A DNA stretch of 64,000 nt from Roseateles sp. YR242 (GCF_900109745.1 NZ_FOAV01000001.1:744001-808000), one strand, 5' to 3'; counted from the first letter of the stretch, positions 17,041 through 28,060 are shown. Made by a program: numbers and translations. The notes: generated by a model from the letters alone, not told the origin.

Positions 17041-17846
17041 GTAGGGGATTCTAGGGGGGTCCCTGCCAGCCGTCGGAATGCATCGGCGACAGCCGTGGCC
17101 TCAGGTCGCACCAAAACCACATGGCGCAGGCCCAGTGCTCTCGCCCGCTCCGCGATTCGTTCATGGGTGGTGATGGCGCGCAGGGTCGCCCAATCCGTCC
17201 CAGACTCCGGTGACGCCATGGACGCCAGGTAACCCACGGCTTCCGAACTGCTGAACAGCCAGATGTGGTTCTGCGGGCTTGCCAGGGCCTGCGCCAGTTG
17301 ATGGCGCGATGGGGCATCGAGCACCGGGCATTGCCGGCGATAGACGCTGATGGCCTCCACCGCGGCGCCGGCTTCGCGCAGACGGTCGCCCAGCCACTCG
17401 CGGCCACCGTCGCCGCGCACCATCAAGGCGGCGCGGCCGTTCCAGTCGCCGCCCGCCACCCGCAGGATTTCCGGCCAGAGATGCTCGGAATCCAGCATCA
17501 CCGCATCAGCCGGCGGCTGCACGATGCGTGCGGCGGGAACACCGGCCGCCTGGAGCGCATGGGCACTGCCCGGCCCCACGGTGGCCGCCAGCACACCCGC
17601 CGGCCACGGCTGGCCAGCCGGGCGATAGTCGAAGAAATGCCGGACGGCATTGGGGCTGACGAACATCACCAGTTGGAATCGGTCCAACGCGCCCCAAGCC
17701 TGGCGTGCGGGCTGCGCATCGTCCGTCGGCACGATGTCGATCAGGGGAAAGGCCAGCGTCGGCACACCCAGCGCCGCCAGTCGCCCGGACCAGTCCTGCG
17801 CCTGCGCCAGGGGCCGGGTCAGCAGCAAACGTGCCGGGAGCGCCAT
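17037..17846 (-). CDS. hemD: Uroporphyrinogen-III synthase
   Basis: 269 residues. The family is poorly conserved, but the N-terminal LLTRPLAQAQDWSGRLAALG, the VSPNAVRHFFDY region, the VGPGSAHALQAAGV segment and a C-terminal second alpha/beta lobe with WLFSSSEAVGYL are recognisable. The enzyme cyclises hydroxymethylbilane with inversion of ring D to uroporphyrinogen III, the common precursor of heme and siroheme. It is 4 bp from hemC and overlaps hemX. Confidence 0.9.
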   Translation of the reverse strand: MALPARLLLTRPLAQAQDWSGRLAALGVPTLAFPLIDIVPTDDAQPARQAWGALDRFQLVMFVSPNAVRHFFDYRPAGQPWPAGVLAATVGPGSAHALQAAGVPAARIVQPPADAVMLDSEHLWPEILRVAGGDWNGRAALMVRGDGGREWLGDRLREAGAAVEAISVYRRQCPVLDAPSRHQLAQALASPQNHIWLFSSSEAVGYLASMASPESGTDWATLRAITTHERIAERARALGLRHVVLVRPEATAVADAFRRLAGTPLESPT

Positions 17847-17850
17847 GGCC

Positions 17851-18786
17851 TCAGACGTCCTTCAGATAATCCGCCGCACCCTGATCCTGCAGCGCCTGAG
17901 CGGCCTGCCGGCCCAGCGCCTCCGCAGCAGCCATGTCGGCCACCACCGCTTCCACGGTGGTGCGCAGCAGCGGACGATCCGTCTGCACCGGGTGCCCAAG
18001 CGCCCCGCTCAGCCGCAGCAGCCCGTGGTCCGCCCAGACCGCATGCGCCGCCAGCGGCATGGAGCAACTGCCCCCCAGCGCGCGCGACACCGCACGTTCG
18101 GCGGTCACGGCCAATTGCGTGGCTGCGTGGGTCATCGCGTCCAGGTGGGGCCGCAACGGTTGCTGCGCCGTGCGGATCTCAATGCCCAGCGCTCCTTGCC
18201 CCGCGCAAGGGACCATCTCATCCACGCCGAACAGCTGGCGGATGCGGCCTTCCAGGCCCAGGCGCTTCAGGCCGGCAGCAGCCAGCACGATGGCGTCGTA
18301 CTGGCCTTCATCGAGTTTGCGCAGGCGCGTGTCGAGGTTGCCGCGCAGCGGCTCCACCCGGAGATCGGGACGCAGGCTGCGGATCTGCGTCACGCGCCGC
18401 AGGCTCGACGTGCCCACACAGGCGCCGGCCGGCAACTCGCCCAGCGAGGCGTAACGGGGCGATACCAGCGCATCACGCGGGTCTTCGCGCTCCAGCACGG
18501 CCGCCAGCGTGAAGCCTTCCGGCAGCTCCATCGGCACATCCTTGAGCGAGTGCACCGCCAGTTGCGCGCGCCCGTCCTCCAGCGCGTTCTCCAGTTCCTT
18601 GACGAACAGCCCCTTGCCCCCCACCTTGGACAGTGTGCGGTCCAGGATCTGATCCCCGCGGGTGGTCATGCCCAGCAGGCGGACCTGCAGCCCGCGCGCC
18701 TGCAGCAGTGCCTGCACGTGTTCTGCCTGCCAGAGCGCCAGGCGGCTTTCCCGCGTGGCGATCACGAATTCTTCTGTGTGCGTCAT
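17851..18786 (-). CDS. hemC: Hydroxymethylbilane synthase (porphobilinogen deaminase)
   Basis: 311 residues. The N-terminus [18 protein letters not shown], the [14 protein letters not shown] segment and the dipyrromethane cofactor site [12 protein letters not shown] with C241 are all present. It polymerises four porphobilinogens into hydroxymethylbilane in the cytoplasm. First gene of hemC-hemD-hemX-hemY on the minus strand, divergent from ppc across 189 bp that must hold both promoters. Confidence 0.97.
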   Translation of the reverse strand: MTHTEEFVIATRESRLALWQAEHVQALLQARGLQVRLLGMTTRGDQILDRTLSKVGGKGLFVKELENALEDGRAQLAVHSLKDVPMELPEGFTLAAVLEREDPRDALVSPRYASLGELPAGACVGTSSLRRVTQIRSLRPDLRVEPLRGNLDTRLRKLDEGQYDAIVLAAAGLKRLGLEGRIRQLFGVDEMVPCAGQGALGIEIRTAQQPLRPHLDAMTHAATQLAVTAERAVSRALGGSCSMPLAAHAVWADHGLLRLSGALGHPVQTDRPLLRTTVEAVVADMAAAEALGRQAAQALQDQGAADYLKDV

Positions 18787-18975
18787 GGCCGCGATCGTAG
18801 CGGACCGCAGCCAGCGGTCGGCCGGCCCTCATGGCGCCACGAAGTGTGGCTTGAGCGATATCGAGGCTTGGGCGCGTCTATCGCACCAATGGAAACTGAT
18901 ACAGTCATTCGGAGGTAACTCGGTTACATCGCTCCGCCCTCCTGCAACGTTTCCCCTCAGCTGCAAGACGACGCC

Positions 18976-21849
18976 ATGCCTGCCAGCCCCGCTTCCCGTT
19001 CCCGCGCCCCTGGCGCCAAGCCCAAGGCCCAGGTCGTCAAGACCGCCAAGGCCGCCAAACCCTCCCCGGCGGCCAGCCGGGCAGCCAAGGACAAGAACCA
19101 GCCGCTGATGGAAGACATCCGCCTGCTGGGTCGGATCCTGGGCGAAGTCATCCGCGAGCAGGAAGGCCGCGAGGCCTATGAACTGGTGGAGCGGGTGCGC
19201 CAGCTGTCGGTCGCCTTCCGCATCAAGCGCGATGCGCAGGCCGGCAAGCAGATGGACAAGCTGCTCAAGAGCCTCTCGGGCGAGCAGACGGTGAGCGTGA
19301 TTCGCGCATTCAGCTACTTCTCGCACCTGGCCAACATTGCGGAGGACCGGCATCACGTCCGCCGCCGCGAGATCCACGACCGCGAAGGCAGCGTGCAGCC
19401 CGGCTCACTGGCCTACGCACTGGAGAAGCTGTTCGAGGCTGGCGTTCGCCCGAGCGAAGTGGCGCGTACCCTGCAAAACGGCTTTGTCTCGCCCGTGCTG
19501 ACGGCCCACCCCACCGAAGTCCAGCGCAAGAGCATCCTGGACGCGGAACGTGCCGTCGCCGAGCTGGTCACCCAGCGGGACTCGCTCTACACCGATCGCG
19601 ACAAGGCCGCCAACGAGAGCCTGATCCGTGCCCGCGTGACGCAGCTGTGGCAGACGCGCATGCTGCGCTACTCCAAGCTGACCGTGTCGGACGAGATCGA
19701 AAACGCGCTCAGCTACTACCACGCCACCTTCCTGCGCGAGATCCCGAAGCTGTATGCGGAACTGGAAGAAGCCTTGCCCGGCGAATCGCTGGCCTCCTTC
19801 CTGCGCATGGGCCAGTGGATCGGCGGGGACCGCGATGGCAACCCGAACGTCACCGCAGCCACCCTGCAGCAGGCGCTCAAGCGCCAGGCCGAAGTCGCGC
19901 TGCGCCACTACCTGACCGAGCTGCATGAGCTGGGTGCGGAGTTGTCCATCTCCCTGCGCCTGTCCGGCATCTCGCCCGAGATGCAGGCCCTGGCCGAGCG
20001 CAGCCCCGATCTCAACGAACACCGCATGGACGAGCCCTACCGGCGTGCCCTGACCGGCATGTACGCACGCCTGGCCGCCACGCTGCACGAGCTGACCGGC
20101 ACCGAGGCGCTGCGCCATGCGGTGGCGCCGCAATCACCCTACCAGGCGCCTGAAGAATTGCTGGCCGACCTGCGTGTCATCCAGTCGTCGCTGGAGGGTC
20201 ACCACGCCCACGCCCTGATCGCCCCACGCCTGAAGCCGCTGATCCGCGCCGTGCAGGTCTTTGGCTTCCACCTCGCCACCCTGGACCTGCGCCAGAGCTC
20301 CGACCAGCACGAGGCCGTGGTGGCCGAACTGCTGCGCACCGCCCGTGTCTGCGACGACTACAGCGCGCTGGACGAAGTCGCCCGCCGCGAGTTGCTGGTG
20401 CGCCTGCTCAACGAAACCCGCCCCTTGCGTGTGCTGGGCGTGCAGTACAGCGAGCATGCGCAACGCGAGCTCGCCATTTTCGAGACCGCGCGTGACTCCC
20501 TGCAGCGCTACGGTCGCGAAGCCTTGCGCCACTACATCATCTCCCACACCGAAGACGTCAGCGACCTGCTGGAAGTGCAGTTGCTGATGAAGGAGGTGGG
20601 CCTGTTGCGCGGCACGCTGGACGGCGAGGCCATCAGCGACCTGATCGTCGTGCCGCTGTTCGAAACCATCGCCGACCTGCGCAACGCGCCAGGCATCATG
20701 CGCGGCTTCTACGAACTGCCGGGCATGGCCGCGGTGGTGCGGCGCTCCGGTGGCGAGCAGGACATCATGCTGGGCTACTCCGACTCCAACAAGGATGGCG
20801 GCGTCTTCACCAGCAGCTGGGAGCTCTACCGCGCCGAGATCGCGCTGGTGCAGCTGTTCGACGAACTGCGCCAGCAGGGCCCGCTCACGCTGCGTCTCTT
20901 CCATGGCCGGGGCGGCACGGTGGGCCGAGGCGGCGGCCCGAGCTACCAGGCCATCCTGGCCCAACCCCCGGGCACGGTGAACGGCCAGATCCGCCTGACG
21001 GAACAGGGCGAGGTCATCAACTCCAAATACGCCAACCCGGAGATCGGCCGGCGCAACCTGGAAACGCTGGTGGCCGCCACGCTGGAGGCCACGCTGCTGC
21101 ATCCGACCAAGTCGGCGCCCAAGTCCTTCATGGAGGCAGCACAGGCGCTGTCGGACACCAGCTTTGCGGCCTATCGCGGCCTGGTCTACGACACCCCGGG
21201 CTTTGCCGATTTCTTCTTCGCCGCCACGCCCATCCGCGAGATTGCGGAGCTCAACATCGGCTCGCGTCCGGCCTCACGCAAGGCCACCCGCGCCATCGAG
21301 GACCTGCGGGCGATCCCGTGGGGCTTCAGCTGGGGCCAGTCCCGCATCACGCTGCCGGGCTGGTGTGGTTTTGGTTCGGGTGTGCAGGCCTTCCTGGGCA
21401 AGGCTGCGGGCCGGGAGGAGAAGCTGGCCCTGCTCAAGCGTATGTTCAAGCAGTGGCCGTTCTTCCGCACGCTGCTGTCCAACCTGGACATGGTGCTGGC
21501 CAAGGCCGATCTGGACATCGCCGAGCGCTATCTGGACCTGGTGGAGGACAAGCGCCTGGGCAAGAAGATCTTTGCCGCCATCCAGGCCGAGTTCGCCCGC
21601 ACCGAAGAAGCGCTGGCCCTGATCACGGGGGATGCCCACCGCCTCGCGGCCAATCCGGCGCTGGCGCGCTCCATCGAGCATCGCTTCCCCTACATCGATC
21701 CGCTGAACCACCTGCAGGTGGAACTCATGCGCCGCTACCGGGCCATTCCGGTGGAACAGCGGGCGGAGGACCCTCGGATGGAGCGGGTGCAACGCGGCAT
21801 CCACCTGTCCATCAACGGCATCGCGGCAGGGCTGCGCAACACGGGTTGA
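18976..21849 (+). CDS. ppc: Phosphoenolpyruvate carboxylase
   Basis: 957 residues. After a 40-residue Ala/Lys/Pro-rich N-terminal extension, the family begins at [18 protein letters not shown]. Catalytic landmarks are [13 protein letters not shown] (catalytic His), [10 protein letters not shown], the glycine-rich [14 protein letters not shown] loop and the C-terminal RNTG. The enzyme carboxylates PEP to oxaloacetate, an anaplerotic entry to the TCA cycle, usually controlled by acetyl-CoA and aspartate. Single-gene unit between the hem operon and the two-component genes; it converges on the LytTR regulator with a 15-bp gap. Confidence 0.98.
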   Translation: MPASPASRSRAPGAKPKAQVVKTAKAAKPSPAASRAAKDKNQPLMEDIRLLGRILGEVIREQEGREAYELVERVRQLSVAFRIKRDAQAGKQMDKLLKSLSGEQTVSVIRAFSYFSHLANIAEDRHHVRRREIHDREGSVQPGSLAYALEKLFEAGVRPSEVARTLQNGFVSPVLTAHPTEVQRKSILDAERAVAELVTQRDSLYTDRDKAANESLIRARVTQLWQTRMLRYSKLTVSDEIENALSYYHATFLREIPKLYAELEEALPGESLASFLRMGQWIGGDRDGNPNVTAATLQQALKRQAEVALRHYLTELHELGAELSISLRLSGISPEMQALAERSPDLNEHRMDEPYRRALTGMYARLAATLHELTGTEALRHAVAPQSPYQAPEELLADLRVIQSSLEGHHAHALIAPRLKPLIRAVQVFGFHLATLDLRQSSDQHEAVVAELLRTARVCDDYSALDEVARRELLVRLLNETRPLRVLGVQYSEHAQRELAIFETARDSLQRYGREALRHYIISHTEDVSDLLEVQLLMKEVGLLRGTLDGEAISDLIVVPLFETIADLRNAPGIMRGFYELPGMAAVVRRSGGEQDIMLGYSDSNKDGGVFTSSWELYRAEIALVQLFDELRQQGPLTLRLFHGRGGTVGRGGGPSYQAILAQPPGTVNGQIRLTEQGEVINSKYANPEIGRRNLETLVAATLEATLLHPTKSAPKSFMEAAQALSDTSFAAYRGLVYDTPGFADFFFAATPIREIAELNIGSRPASRKATRAIEDLRAIPWGFSWGQSRITLPGWCGFGSGVQAFLGKAAGREEKLALLKRMFKQWPFFRTLLSNLDMVLAKADLDIAERYLDLVEDKRLGKKIFAAIQAEFARTEEALALITGDAHRLAANPALARSIEHRFPYIDPLNHLQVELMRRYRAIPVEQRAEDPRMERVQRGIHLSINGIAAGLRNTG

Positions 21850-21864
21850 GGGTCGGGCGGGCCT

Positions 21865-22671
21865 TCAGGCCTGCCCCGCCAGCGCTTCCCGCACGGCCGC
21901 CACCTGCCGGCGGGAGACGGCCAGCCATTCATTGACATGGGCCACCCGTACGGCCCACCCCAGTTCCCCACCCGGCTCGCCTTCCGCGACACCGTCGGTG
22001 GGCACATGGCGCTCCAGTTCCCGCACGGCCGCCTTGGCCACCAGCGCGTTGCGGTGCACCCGCAGGAAGCGCTCCCCCAGCCGCTGCTCCAGGTCGGTCA
22101 GTGAGCCGTCCATCACATGGCTGTGAGTGGCCGTGCGCAGCGTCAGGTACTTGAGCTCCGCCTTGAAATACAGCACCTCGCCCAGCGGCACACGCAGCAG
22201 GCGCCCCCGCTCGGTGATATTGATCACCGGCCCGTCATCCGCCGGCGGCGCCTCCTGCGGGCTGCGGGACTTGGCGGCCGCGCGCTCCACCAGCCGCTGC
22301 GCCGCGCGCGCCAGGCTCCCCTGCAGGCGCTCGCGCCGCACGGGTTTGGTCAGGTAGTCCAGCGCTTCCAGCTCAAAGGCCTGCAGGGCATGCTGCGCAT
22401 GTGCCGTCACAAACACGATGGCCGGGGCAAGCGGGCGCCCCAGCAGCATCTGCGCCAGCCCCAGCCCATCCAGGCCCGGCATCTGCACGTCCAGCAGGAT
22501 GAGGTCGCAGCTGTGGTCCTTCAGCCAGTGCAAGGCCTGCTCGCCGCTGGCGGCCTCCGCCGCCACTTCCGCCCGGGGCTCGTCATTGGCCTCCACCAGC
22601 CCGCGCAGCCGCAGCCGGGCCAGCGGTTCGTCGTCCACGATCAGCACCTTCAACGGGGGTTGGGTCAGCAT
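21865..22671 (-). CDS. LytTR-family response regulator (AlgR-like)
   Basis: 268 residues. The receiver domain (about 7-125) has D13/D14 and phosphoacceptor D61 in LLDVQMPG, a conserved T/A position (VFVTAHAQHA) and the LDYLTKP lysine. The C-terminal LytTR DNA-binding domain starts near 160 (VINITERGRLLRVPLGEVLYFKAE, LRVHRNALV). An Ala/Arg linker of about 25 residues joins them. It lies downstream of the paired sensor kinase. Closeness to argH and hemC mirrors the Pseudomonas argH-algZ-algR-hemC order, suggesting an AlgR-type regulator; targets in this organism are unknown. Confidence 0.9.
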   Translation of the reverse strand: MLTQPPLKVLIVDDEPLARLRLRGLVEANDEPRAEVAAEAASGEQALHWLKDHSCDLILLDVQMPGLDGLGLAQMLLGRPLAPAIVFVTAHAQHALQAFELEALDYLTKPVRRERLQGSLARAAQRLVERAAAKSRSPQEAPPADDGPVINITERGRLLRVPLGEVLYFKAELKYLTLRTATHSHVMDGSLTDLEQRLGERFLRVHRNALVAKAAVRELERHVPTDGVAEGEPGGELGWAVRVAHVNEWLAVSRRQVAAVREALAGQA

Positions 22672-22710
22672 GTCGTTCCAGTCGGCTCAGGTCAGCTCGA
22701 AAAAAGGCAG

Positions 22711-23817
22711 TCAGCGCGGAAGCAGGATCCGCACTACAAAACGCGTGGGCGACGGTGCCACCTCGATCCGGGCGGCCACGTCGTGCATCAGGCGCAGGCG
22801 CTGCTTGACGTTCTTCAGCGCCAGCCCATGGCCGCGCGTGCGGGACGGCGCCCCGACCGTATTGACCACCCGGATCTCCACCTCGGAGCCCCGCACACGG
22901 GTGGTGATGCTCACGTCCCCACCCTGGTCATTCGGTTCCACCCCGTGGCGCACGGCGTTTTCCACCAGCGGCTGTAGCAGCAGCGGCGGCACGCGTGTGT
23001 CGTCGCCACTCGGGTCCAACTGCCAGTCGATGCGCAGCCGCTCGCCGAAGCGCAACTGTTCGATCGCCAGGTAGCGTTTGGCCAGATCCACCTCCTGCGC
23101 CAGCGGCACGCCCTCCGTGCGCGGCCCGGTGTCCGCCAGCGCCACCCGGAACAGCTCGGCCAGGTCCTCCAGCACCTCCTCGGCACGCGAGGGGTCCACC
23201 CGCACCAGGGCGATGGCGGTGTTCAGCGTGTTGAACAGGAAGTGCGGGCGGATGCGGGATTGCAGCTCCACCAGCCGCGCCAGCGCCTCGGCCGGCGCCT
23301 GGGCCCGCTCCCGCAACATCAGCCAGAACAGCAGCAGGGCCGCACCCAGGGCGCCAAAACCGGCAGCGCCCACCCGTTGCAGCGCGCTCAGCGCATCCAG
23401 CCCGACGACTTCCAGCAAGCGGGTGCCGCCATGCGCACAAGCCGCACCCAGGGCGATGGGCAAGGTCCATTGCGCCCACTGGGGCAGCCGGGCGAGCAGC
23501 CGCTTGGTGCCACAGACGATCAGCAGCCACGAGAGCACGGCGGTCATGGAGGCCACCGTGGCGGTGCCCATGGCCCAGACCCAGCCGGTGAAGGTCTCCT
23601 GCGCCATGGCCAGGCCCAGCCCCTGCACCAGTTGCACGCCCAGCACCGCCCGAAGCACCAGGCCCACGTGGCAGACATCGAAGCGCCGGCGGGGGTCGAT
23701 CAGGGGTGATGGCGACATGGGCCGGGTGTCCAGCCGCGTGTCCTCCCAGGCTGTCTGGGTCGACAGCGCTGCCTGGGAATGTTGCGCATCTCTGGGTTGC
23801 TGCGCCCGTTCGGCCAT
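22711..23817 (-). CDS. Sensor histidine kinase of the LytS/AlgZ type
   Basis: 368 residues starting at an ATG with GAGGAG five bases upstream; a longer frame from 23916 exists but has no such site. Four hydrophobic segments (about residues 45-165) form a membrane domain without an obvious periplasmic sensor. The His_kinase domain carries [18 protein letters not shown] with the phosphorylated His, and the ATP-binding domain has [17 protein letters not shown] and [14 protein letters not shown]. It should phosphorylate the LytTR regulator 39 bp downstream. Divergent from argH. Confidence 0.9.
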   Translation of the reverse strand: MAERAQQPRDAQHSQAALSTQTAWEDTRLDTRPMSPSPLIDPRRRFDVCHVGLVLRAVLGVQLVQGLGLAMAQETFTGWVWAMGTATVASMTAVLSWLLIVCGTKRLLARLPQWAQWTLPIALGAACAHGGTRLLEVVGLDALSALQRVGAAGFGALGAALLLFWLMLRERAQAPAEALARLVELQSRIRPHFLFNTLNTAIALVRVDPSRAEEVLEDLAELFRVALADTGPRTEGVPLAQEVDLAKRYLAIEQLRFGERLRIDWQLDPSGDDTRVPPLLLQPLVENAVRHGVEPNDQGGDVSITTRVRGSEVEIRVVNTVGAPSRTRGHGLALKNVKQRLRLMHDVAARIEVAPSPTRFVVRILLPR

Positions 23818-24013
23818 CGGCTCCTCGTCCTCGCCCTTTAGAATCGTGGCTGCATTCTCTATCACCGGGTTCGCCATGGCGGCCCGGTTCGCCACAAGAC
23901 GTGACAGACCTCCCACCGGGGCCCACGGTGGCCCGCCTGGGCACCTTCGGTACGCAGGTTGGGGGGCCTGTCACATCTTGCTTCGAAGTCCCTGTCTGTC
24001 CGCTGAGCCCGCG

Positions 24014-25420
24014 ATGTCCAATCCCTCCGACAACCAACTGGCCAACAAGTCTCAAGCCTGGTCCGCCCTCTTCTCCGAGCCGATGAGCGACCTGGTGAAG
24101 CGCTACACCGCCAGCGTCGATTTCGACAAGCGCCTGTGGGATGCCGACATCCGTGGCAGCCTGGCGCACGCCGAGATGCTGGCCGCGCAGTCCATCATCG
24201 GCGCGCAGGACCACGCCGCCATCCAGCGCGGCATGGCCCAGATCCGCGAGGAAATCGAGGCCGGGCGCTTTGAATGGAAGCTGGACCTGGAAGACGTCCA
24301 CCTCAACATCGAGGCCCGCCTGACCGAACTGGTGGGCCTGGCCGGCAAACGCCTGCACACCGGCCGCAGCCGCAATGACCAGGTCGCCACCGACGTGCGC
24401 TTGTGGCTGCGCGGCGAGATCGACACCCTGGTGGGCCTGCTGACCGAACTGCAGAAGGTGCTGGTCGGCCAGGCCGAGCGCCATGCGGACGTGATCCTGC
24501 CGGGCTTCACCCACTTGCAGGTGGCACAGCCGGTGAGCTTCGGCCACCACATGCTGGCCTATGTGGAGATGTTCGCCCGCGATAGCGAGCGCCTGCTGGA
24601 CACCCGCAAGCGCGTCAACCGCCTGCCGCTGGGCGCCGCCGCACTGGCCGGCACCAGCTACCCGCTGGACCGCGAACGCGTCGCCCGCACGCTGGGCATG
24701 GAGGGTGTGGCCCAGAACAGCCTGGACGCCGTGAGCGACCGTGACTTCGCCATCGAATTCAGCGCCGCGGCGGCGCTCATCATGGTGCACATCTCGCGTC
24801 TGTCGGAAGAACTCATCCTCTGGATGAGCCAGGCCTTCGGCTTCATCGCCCTGCCCGACCGCTTCTGCACCGGCTCCAGCATCATGCCGCAGAAGAAGAA
24901 TCCGGACGTTCCCGAACTGGCGCGTGGCAAGAGCGGCCGCGTGGTCGGCCACCTGATCGGCCTGATCACCCTGATGAAAGGCCAGCCCCTGGCCTACAAC
25001 AAGGACAACCAGGAAGACAAGGAGCCGCTGTTCGACACCGTGGACACGCTCAACGACACCCTGCGCATCTTCGCCGACATGATGGGCGGCCTGACCGTCA
25101 AGCCGGAGGCCATGGAGCGCGCGGCGCTGAAGGGCTACGCCACGGCCACCGACCTGGCGGACTATCTCGTCAAGAAGGGCCTGCCCTTCCGGGACGCCCA
25201 CGAAGTGGTGGCCCACGCCGTCAAGACCGCCCAGGCCCAGGGCGTGGATCTTTCCGCCTTGAACCTGGAGGCCCTGCGCCAGTTCGATCAGCGCATCGAC
25301 AACGATGTGTACGACGTGCTGTCGCTCAAGGGCTCGCTGAATGCGCGCAACGTGTTGGGCGGTACCGCGCCGGCACAAGTGCTTGAGCAGGTGAAGCGCC
25401 ACCGGGCACGCCTGGGCTGA
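24014..25420 (+). CDS. argH: Argininosuccinate lyase
   Basis: 468 residues from the ATG at 24014 ([16 protein letters not shown]), which fits the family; the same frame stays open far upstream across the antisense of the kinase gene, which is not coding. Motifs include [35 protein letters not shown] and the fumarase/lyase signature [12 protein letters not shown] containing the catalytic Ser loop. It cleaves argininosuccinate to arginine and fumarate, the last step of arginine synthesis. Single gene. Confidence 0.97.
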   Translation: MSNPSDNQLANKSQAWSALFSEPMSDLVKRYTASVDFDKRLWDADIRGSLAHAEMLAAQSIIGAQDHAAIQRGMAQIREEIEAGRFEWKLDLEDVHLNIEARLTELVGLAGKRLHTGRSRNDQVATDVRLWLRGEIDTLVGLLTELQKVLVGQAERHADVILPGFTHLQVAQPVSFGHHMLAYVEMFARDSERLLDTRKRVNRLPLGAAALAGTSYPLDRERVARTLGMEGVAQNSLDAVSDRDFAIEFSAAAALIMVHISRLSEELILWMSQAFGFIALPDRFCTGSSIMPQKKNPDVPELARGKSGRVVGHLIGLITLMKGQPLAYNKDNQEDKEPLFDTVDTLNDTLRIFADMMGGLTVKPEAMERAALKGYATATDLADYLVKKGLPFRDAHEVVAHAVKTAQAQGVDLSALNLEALRQFDQRIDNDVYDVLSLKGSLNARNVLGGTAPAQVLEQVKRHRARLG

Positions 25421-25469
25421 TCAGCGGCACTGAACCACGGTTGAGCGTTGCGCTGAAGGAATTGGAAGC

Positions 25470-25952
25470 ATGAGCACATTGAACTGGTCTGAAGACCTGG
25501 TATTGAACCTGCCGGTGCTGGACCACACGCATGAGGAGTTCGTGCAACTGCTCAACGTGTTCGGGGACACGCTGGATCGTGGTGAGGACGCCCTGCCCGC
25601 CTTCAAGGCGCTGCTGGCCCACACCGAGGAGCACTTCGCCATGGAAGAGCGCTGGATGGCGGCCACCGGCTTCGAGCCGGAGAACTGCCACAGCAGCCAA
25701 CATGCCATGGTGCTCAACGTGATGCGTGAAGTCGTCCGCTACGCCGAGGAACTGGGCGACCGGGAACCCATGCCCATCGTGCGTCAGGAGTTGGCCCAAT
25801 GGTTCCCCGGCCATGCGGAAATGATGGATGCCGCCCTGGTCTACACCATGCAGCAGCGCGGGTTCGACCCGGCCTCGGGTGAATGCCAGGAACCGGCACT
25901 GGAAGCCCTGGCCGGCGCGTCGGGTTGCGGCAGCACCAGTTGCGGCCACTGA
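25470..25952 (+). CDS. Bacteriohemerythrin
   Basis: 160 residues forming a single four-helix hemerythrin domain. Diiron ligands are seen as HTHEEF near residue 23, HTEEHFAMEE near 55, SSQH near 74 and WFPGHAEMMD near 110. These proteins reversibly bind O2 at a non-heme diiron site and serve in oxygen storage or sensing. The C-terminus after residue 140 is an extension ending in a Gly/Ser/Cys segment (GCGSTSCGH) that is not part of the canonical fold. Stands alone between argH and the DinB-type polymerase. Confidence 0.93.
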   Translation: MSTLNWSEDLVLNLPVLDHTHEEFVQLLNVFGDTLDRGEDALPAFKALLAHTEEHFAMEERWMAATGFEPENCHSSQHAMVLNVMREVVRYAEELGDREPMPIVRQELAQWFPGHAEMMDAALVYTMQQRGFDPASGECQEPALEALAGASGCGSTSCGH

Positions 25953-26051
25953 GTCTCTTCCGGACCCTTCAGTTGCAGGCCCGGCCGGCGCTTCGCCGCC
26001 TCGATCGCCCCTGCTGACATCTTCCGGCCGGCAACGAAGCCACAATGCCGC

Positions 26052-27290
26052 ATGGCTGAATCGACGCCATCGCTGCCCGATCGCCTGATCGCCCACCTGG
26101 ACATGGACGCCTTCTATGCGTCCGTGGAGCTGCTGCGTTATCCGGAGCTCAAGGGCCTGCCTGTGGTGGTGGGCGGCCGCCGGGCCCACACGCCGCAGTT
26201 GCGGGCCGACGGTACGCGAGAGTTCTACAAGCTGCAGGACTACACCGGCCGGGGCGTGGTGACCACCTCCACCTATGCCGCGCGCGACCTGGGTGTGTTC
26301 TCCGCCATGGGCCTCATGAAGGCCGCACTGCGCGCCCCGCAGGCCATTCTGCTGCCGGCCGACTTCGACTCTTATCGCCACTATTCGCGCCTGTTCAAGG
26401 CGGCCGTGCGCGAGATCGCCCCCGTGGTGGAAGACCGGGGCATTGACGAGATCTACATCGACCTGACCGACGTTGCCGGCGTGCGAGACCCCGTCGGGCA
26501 CGACCCGCTGGGCGGCGTCCGTTCGGTCGCCCGCGACATCAAGAACGCTGTGTTCAGCGCCACCAAGCTGACCTGCTCCATAGGCGTGACCCCCAACAAG
26601 CTGCTGTCCAAGATCGCCTCGGAACTGGACAAGCCGGACGGGCTGACCGTGCTCACCATGAGTGACCTGCCCCTGCGCATCTGGCCGTTGCCGGTGCGCC
26701 GTATCAATGGCATCGGACCGAAGGCAGGCGCGCGGCTGAACGAACTGGGCATCGAGACCGTGGCGGACCTGGCGCAGGCGCCGCTGGAGCTGCTCCTGCA
26801 GCATTTCGGCGCGGGCTACAGCGCCTGGCTGCATCAGGCCGCCTGGGGGCTGGACGAGCGGCCCGTGGTGACCTACAGCGAGCCGGTATCCATCAGCCGC
26901 GAGACCACCTTCGAGCGAGACCTGCACGCCAAGCGCGACCGCGCCGAGCTTTCCGCCGTCTTCACCGCGCTGTGCGAGCAATTGGCCTCGGACCTGCAGC
27001 GCAAGGGTTATCTGGGCCGCACCATCGGCATCAAGCTGCGCTTTGAAGGTTTCCGCACGGTGACGCGGGACCTCACGCTGGATGACCCCGTGCAGGACGC
27101 CGCCGCCATCCGCCACGCGGCGGGCCAGTGCCTCAAGCGCGTGGACCTGAGCCAGCGGCTGCGATTGCTGGGTGTGCGGGTGGGCAAGCTGAGCCGGCCG
27201 GGCGACGTGGGGCCCGGACGCCGTACCAGGCGCGCGGCCCCAGCGACAGCTGGCGGGCCGGTGCCGGAGACGTTGCCGCTGTTTGGCTGA
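26052..27290 (+). CDS. dinB: Y-family DNA polymerase (DinB / Pol IV type)
   Basis: 412 residues. Catalytic motifs are AHLDMDAFYASVE and RGIDEIYIDLT, holding the acidic metal ligands; SIGVTPNKLLSKIASELDKPDG and RINGIGPKAGARLNELGI (helix-hairpin-helix) follow, then a little-finger domain. Compared with E. coli Pol IV it carries an insert of about 20 residues (HTPQLRADGTREFYKLQDYT) between the VVVGG and GVVTT motifs in the fingers. It is an error-prone translesion polymerase without proofreading. The C-terminal tail is Arg/Pro-rich and contains a short LPLFG end that could serve as a beta-clamp-binding motif. Confidence 0.92.
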   Translation: MAESTPSLPDRLIAHLDMDAFYASVELLRYPELKGLPVVVGGRRAHTPQLRADGTREFYKLQDYTGRGVVTTSTYAARDLGVFSAMGLMKAALRAPQAILLPADFDSYRHYSRLFKAAVREIAPVVEDRGIDEIYIDLTDVAGVRDPVGHDPLGGVRSVARDIKNAVFSATKLTCSIGVTPNKLLSKIASELDKPDGLTVLTMSDLPLRIWPLPVRRINGIGPKAGARLNELGIETVADLAQAPLELLLQHFGAGYSAWLHQAAWGLDERPVVTYSEPVSISRETTFERDLHAKRDRAELSAVFTALCEQLASDLQRKGYLGRTIGIKLRFEGFRTVTRDLTLDDPVQDAAAIRHAAGQCLKRVDLSQRLRLLGVRVGKLSRPGDVGPGRRTRRAAPATAGGPVPETLPLFG

Positions 27291-27323
27291 AGTGCAGGCT
27301 GCAGCGACGGCTTGTCAGTCGTC

Positions 27324-27359
27324 AGATCAGCCGTCGGGTTAGCCATCGGATTAGCCGTC
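27324..27359. repeat. Three imperfect copies of a 12-bp tandem repeat
   Basis: Units GATCAGCCGTCG, GGTTAGCCATCG and GATTAGCCGTCA lie directly in tandem in the 120-bp gap between the DinB-type gene and the convergent YbaN gene, with a degenerate continuation to about 27380. Confidence 0.7.
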
Positions 27360-27410
27360 AGGTCATTCTCCAGATCAGCCGCGAGGGCATTCTCCCGGTG
27401 GCTTGCGCCG

Positions 27411-27968
27411 TCACTCCACGGTTGACTCTGCCGCATCCGAGACCGCAGTGTCCGTCGCGGTGGGCAGCCGCCACATCCAGATGCCGACGCACAGGCAACA
27501 GACAGCCGGCAACCATGGCAGCACAGGCATGACCCACGCGGAGATGGCAGCGCTGAGGGCCATCATTCCCCATGCCAGCCGCTTGGCGCGCAACGGCACG
27601 GCCCGGTTGGCACGCCACTGCCGCACCATCGGGCCGAAGCGCGGATGCGTCACCAGCCAGGCTTCGCAGCGCTCGCTGCCCCGCGCAAAGCAGAAGGCGG
27701 CCAGCAGCACAAACGGCGTGGTGGGCAGCAGTGGCAAGGCAATGCCCACGACACCCAGCAGCAGGCTCAGACCACCCGCAAACAGCCAGGGCCAGCGGCG
27801 CCATCCTGGCCGGCTGACCACCCGCGCAGCCTGGAGAGGAAGCAAGGTTGTGGCGGTGGCGACCGATGTCCCTTCGGCCAGCCTGGGGGTGTCCGGGCCC
27901 GTCAAGGAGGCAGGTTCCAACTTCGACACCGCATCAGGCACTTCAGAGACGGGGGGCTGCTCAGACAT
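27411..27968 (-). CDS. YbaN/DUF454 family inner-membrane protein
   Basis: 185 residues from the internal ATG at 27966-27968 (MSEQPP); a start eight codons upstream is possible. The first about 60 residues are polar and variable. The DUF454 domain follows: a membrane segment with LFAGGLSLLLGVVGIALPLLPTTPF (start near residue 61), the conserved ALLAAFCFARGSERCEAWL stretch, a cytoplasmic HPRFGPMVRQW and two further C-terminal membrane helices. The family is widespread with no established function. Confidence 0.85.
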   Translation of the reverse strand: MSEQPPVSEVPDAVSKLEPASLTGPDTPRLAEGTSVATATTLLPLQAARVVSRPGWRRWPWLFAGGLSLLLGVVGIALPLLPTTPFVLLAAFCFARGSERCEAWLVTHPRFGPMVRQWRANRAVPLRAKRLAWGMMALSAAISAWVMPVLPWLPAVCCLCVGIWMWRLPTATDTAVSDAAESTVE

Positions 27969-28060
27969 GCCCGCACTGTAAGCGCTCCACACCGTACGCC
28001 TGTTGCGCTACGCACAAACGCCCTTCCCCGACAGCTGCCAATGGCCCTAGCATCGGCGCC

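Noticed and set aside
23078-24013. Upstream extension of the argH frame
   Set aside because: The region is antisense to the histidine kinase; argH similarity begins only at 24014.
22928-25402. 824-codon minus-strand frame over argH
   Set aside because: Antisense to argH and out of frame with the kinase; low-complexity Gln/His/Gly composition.
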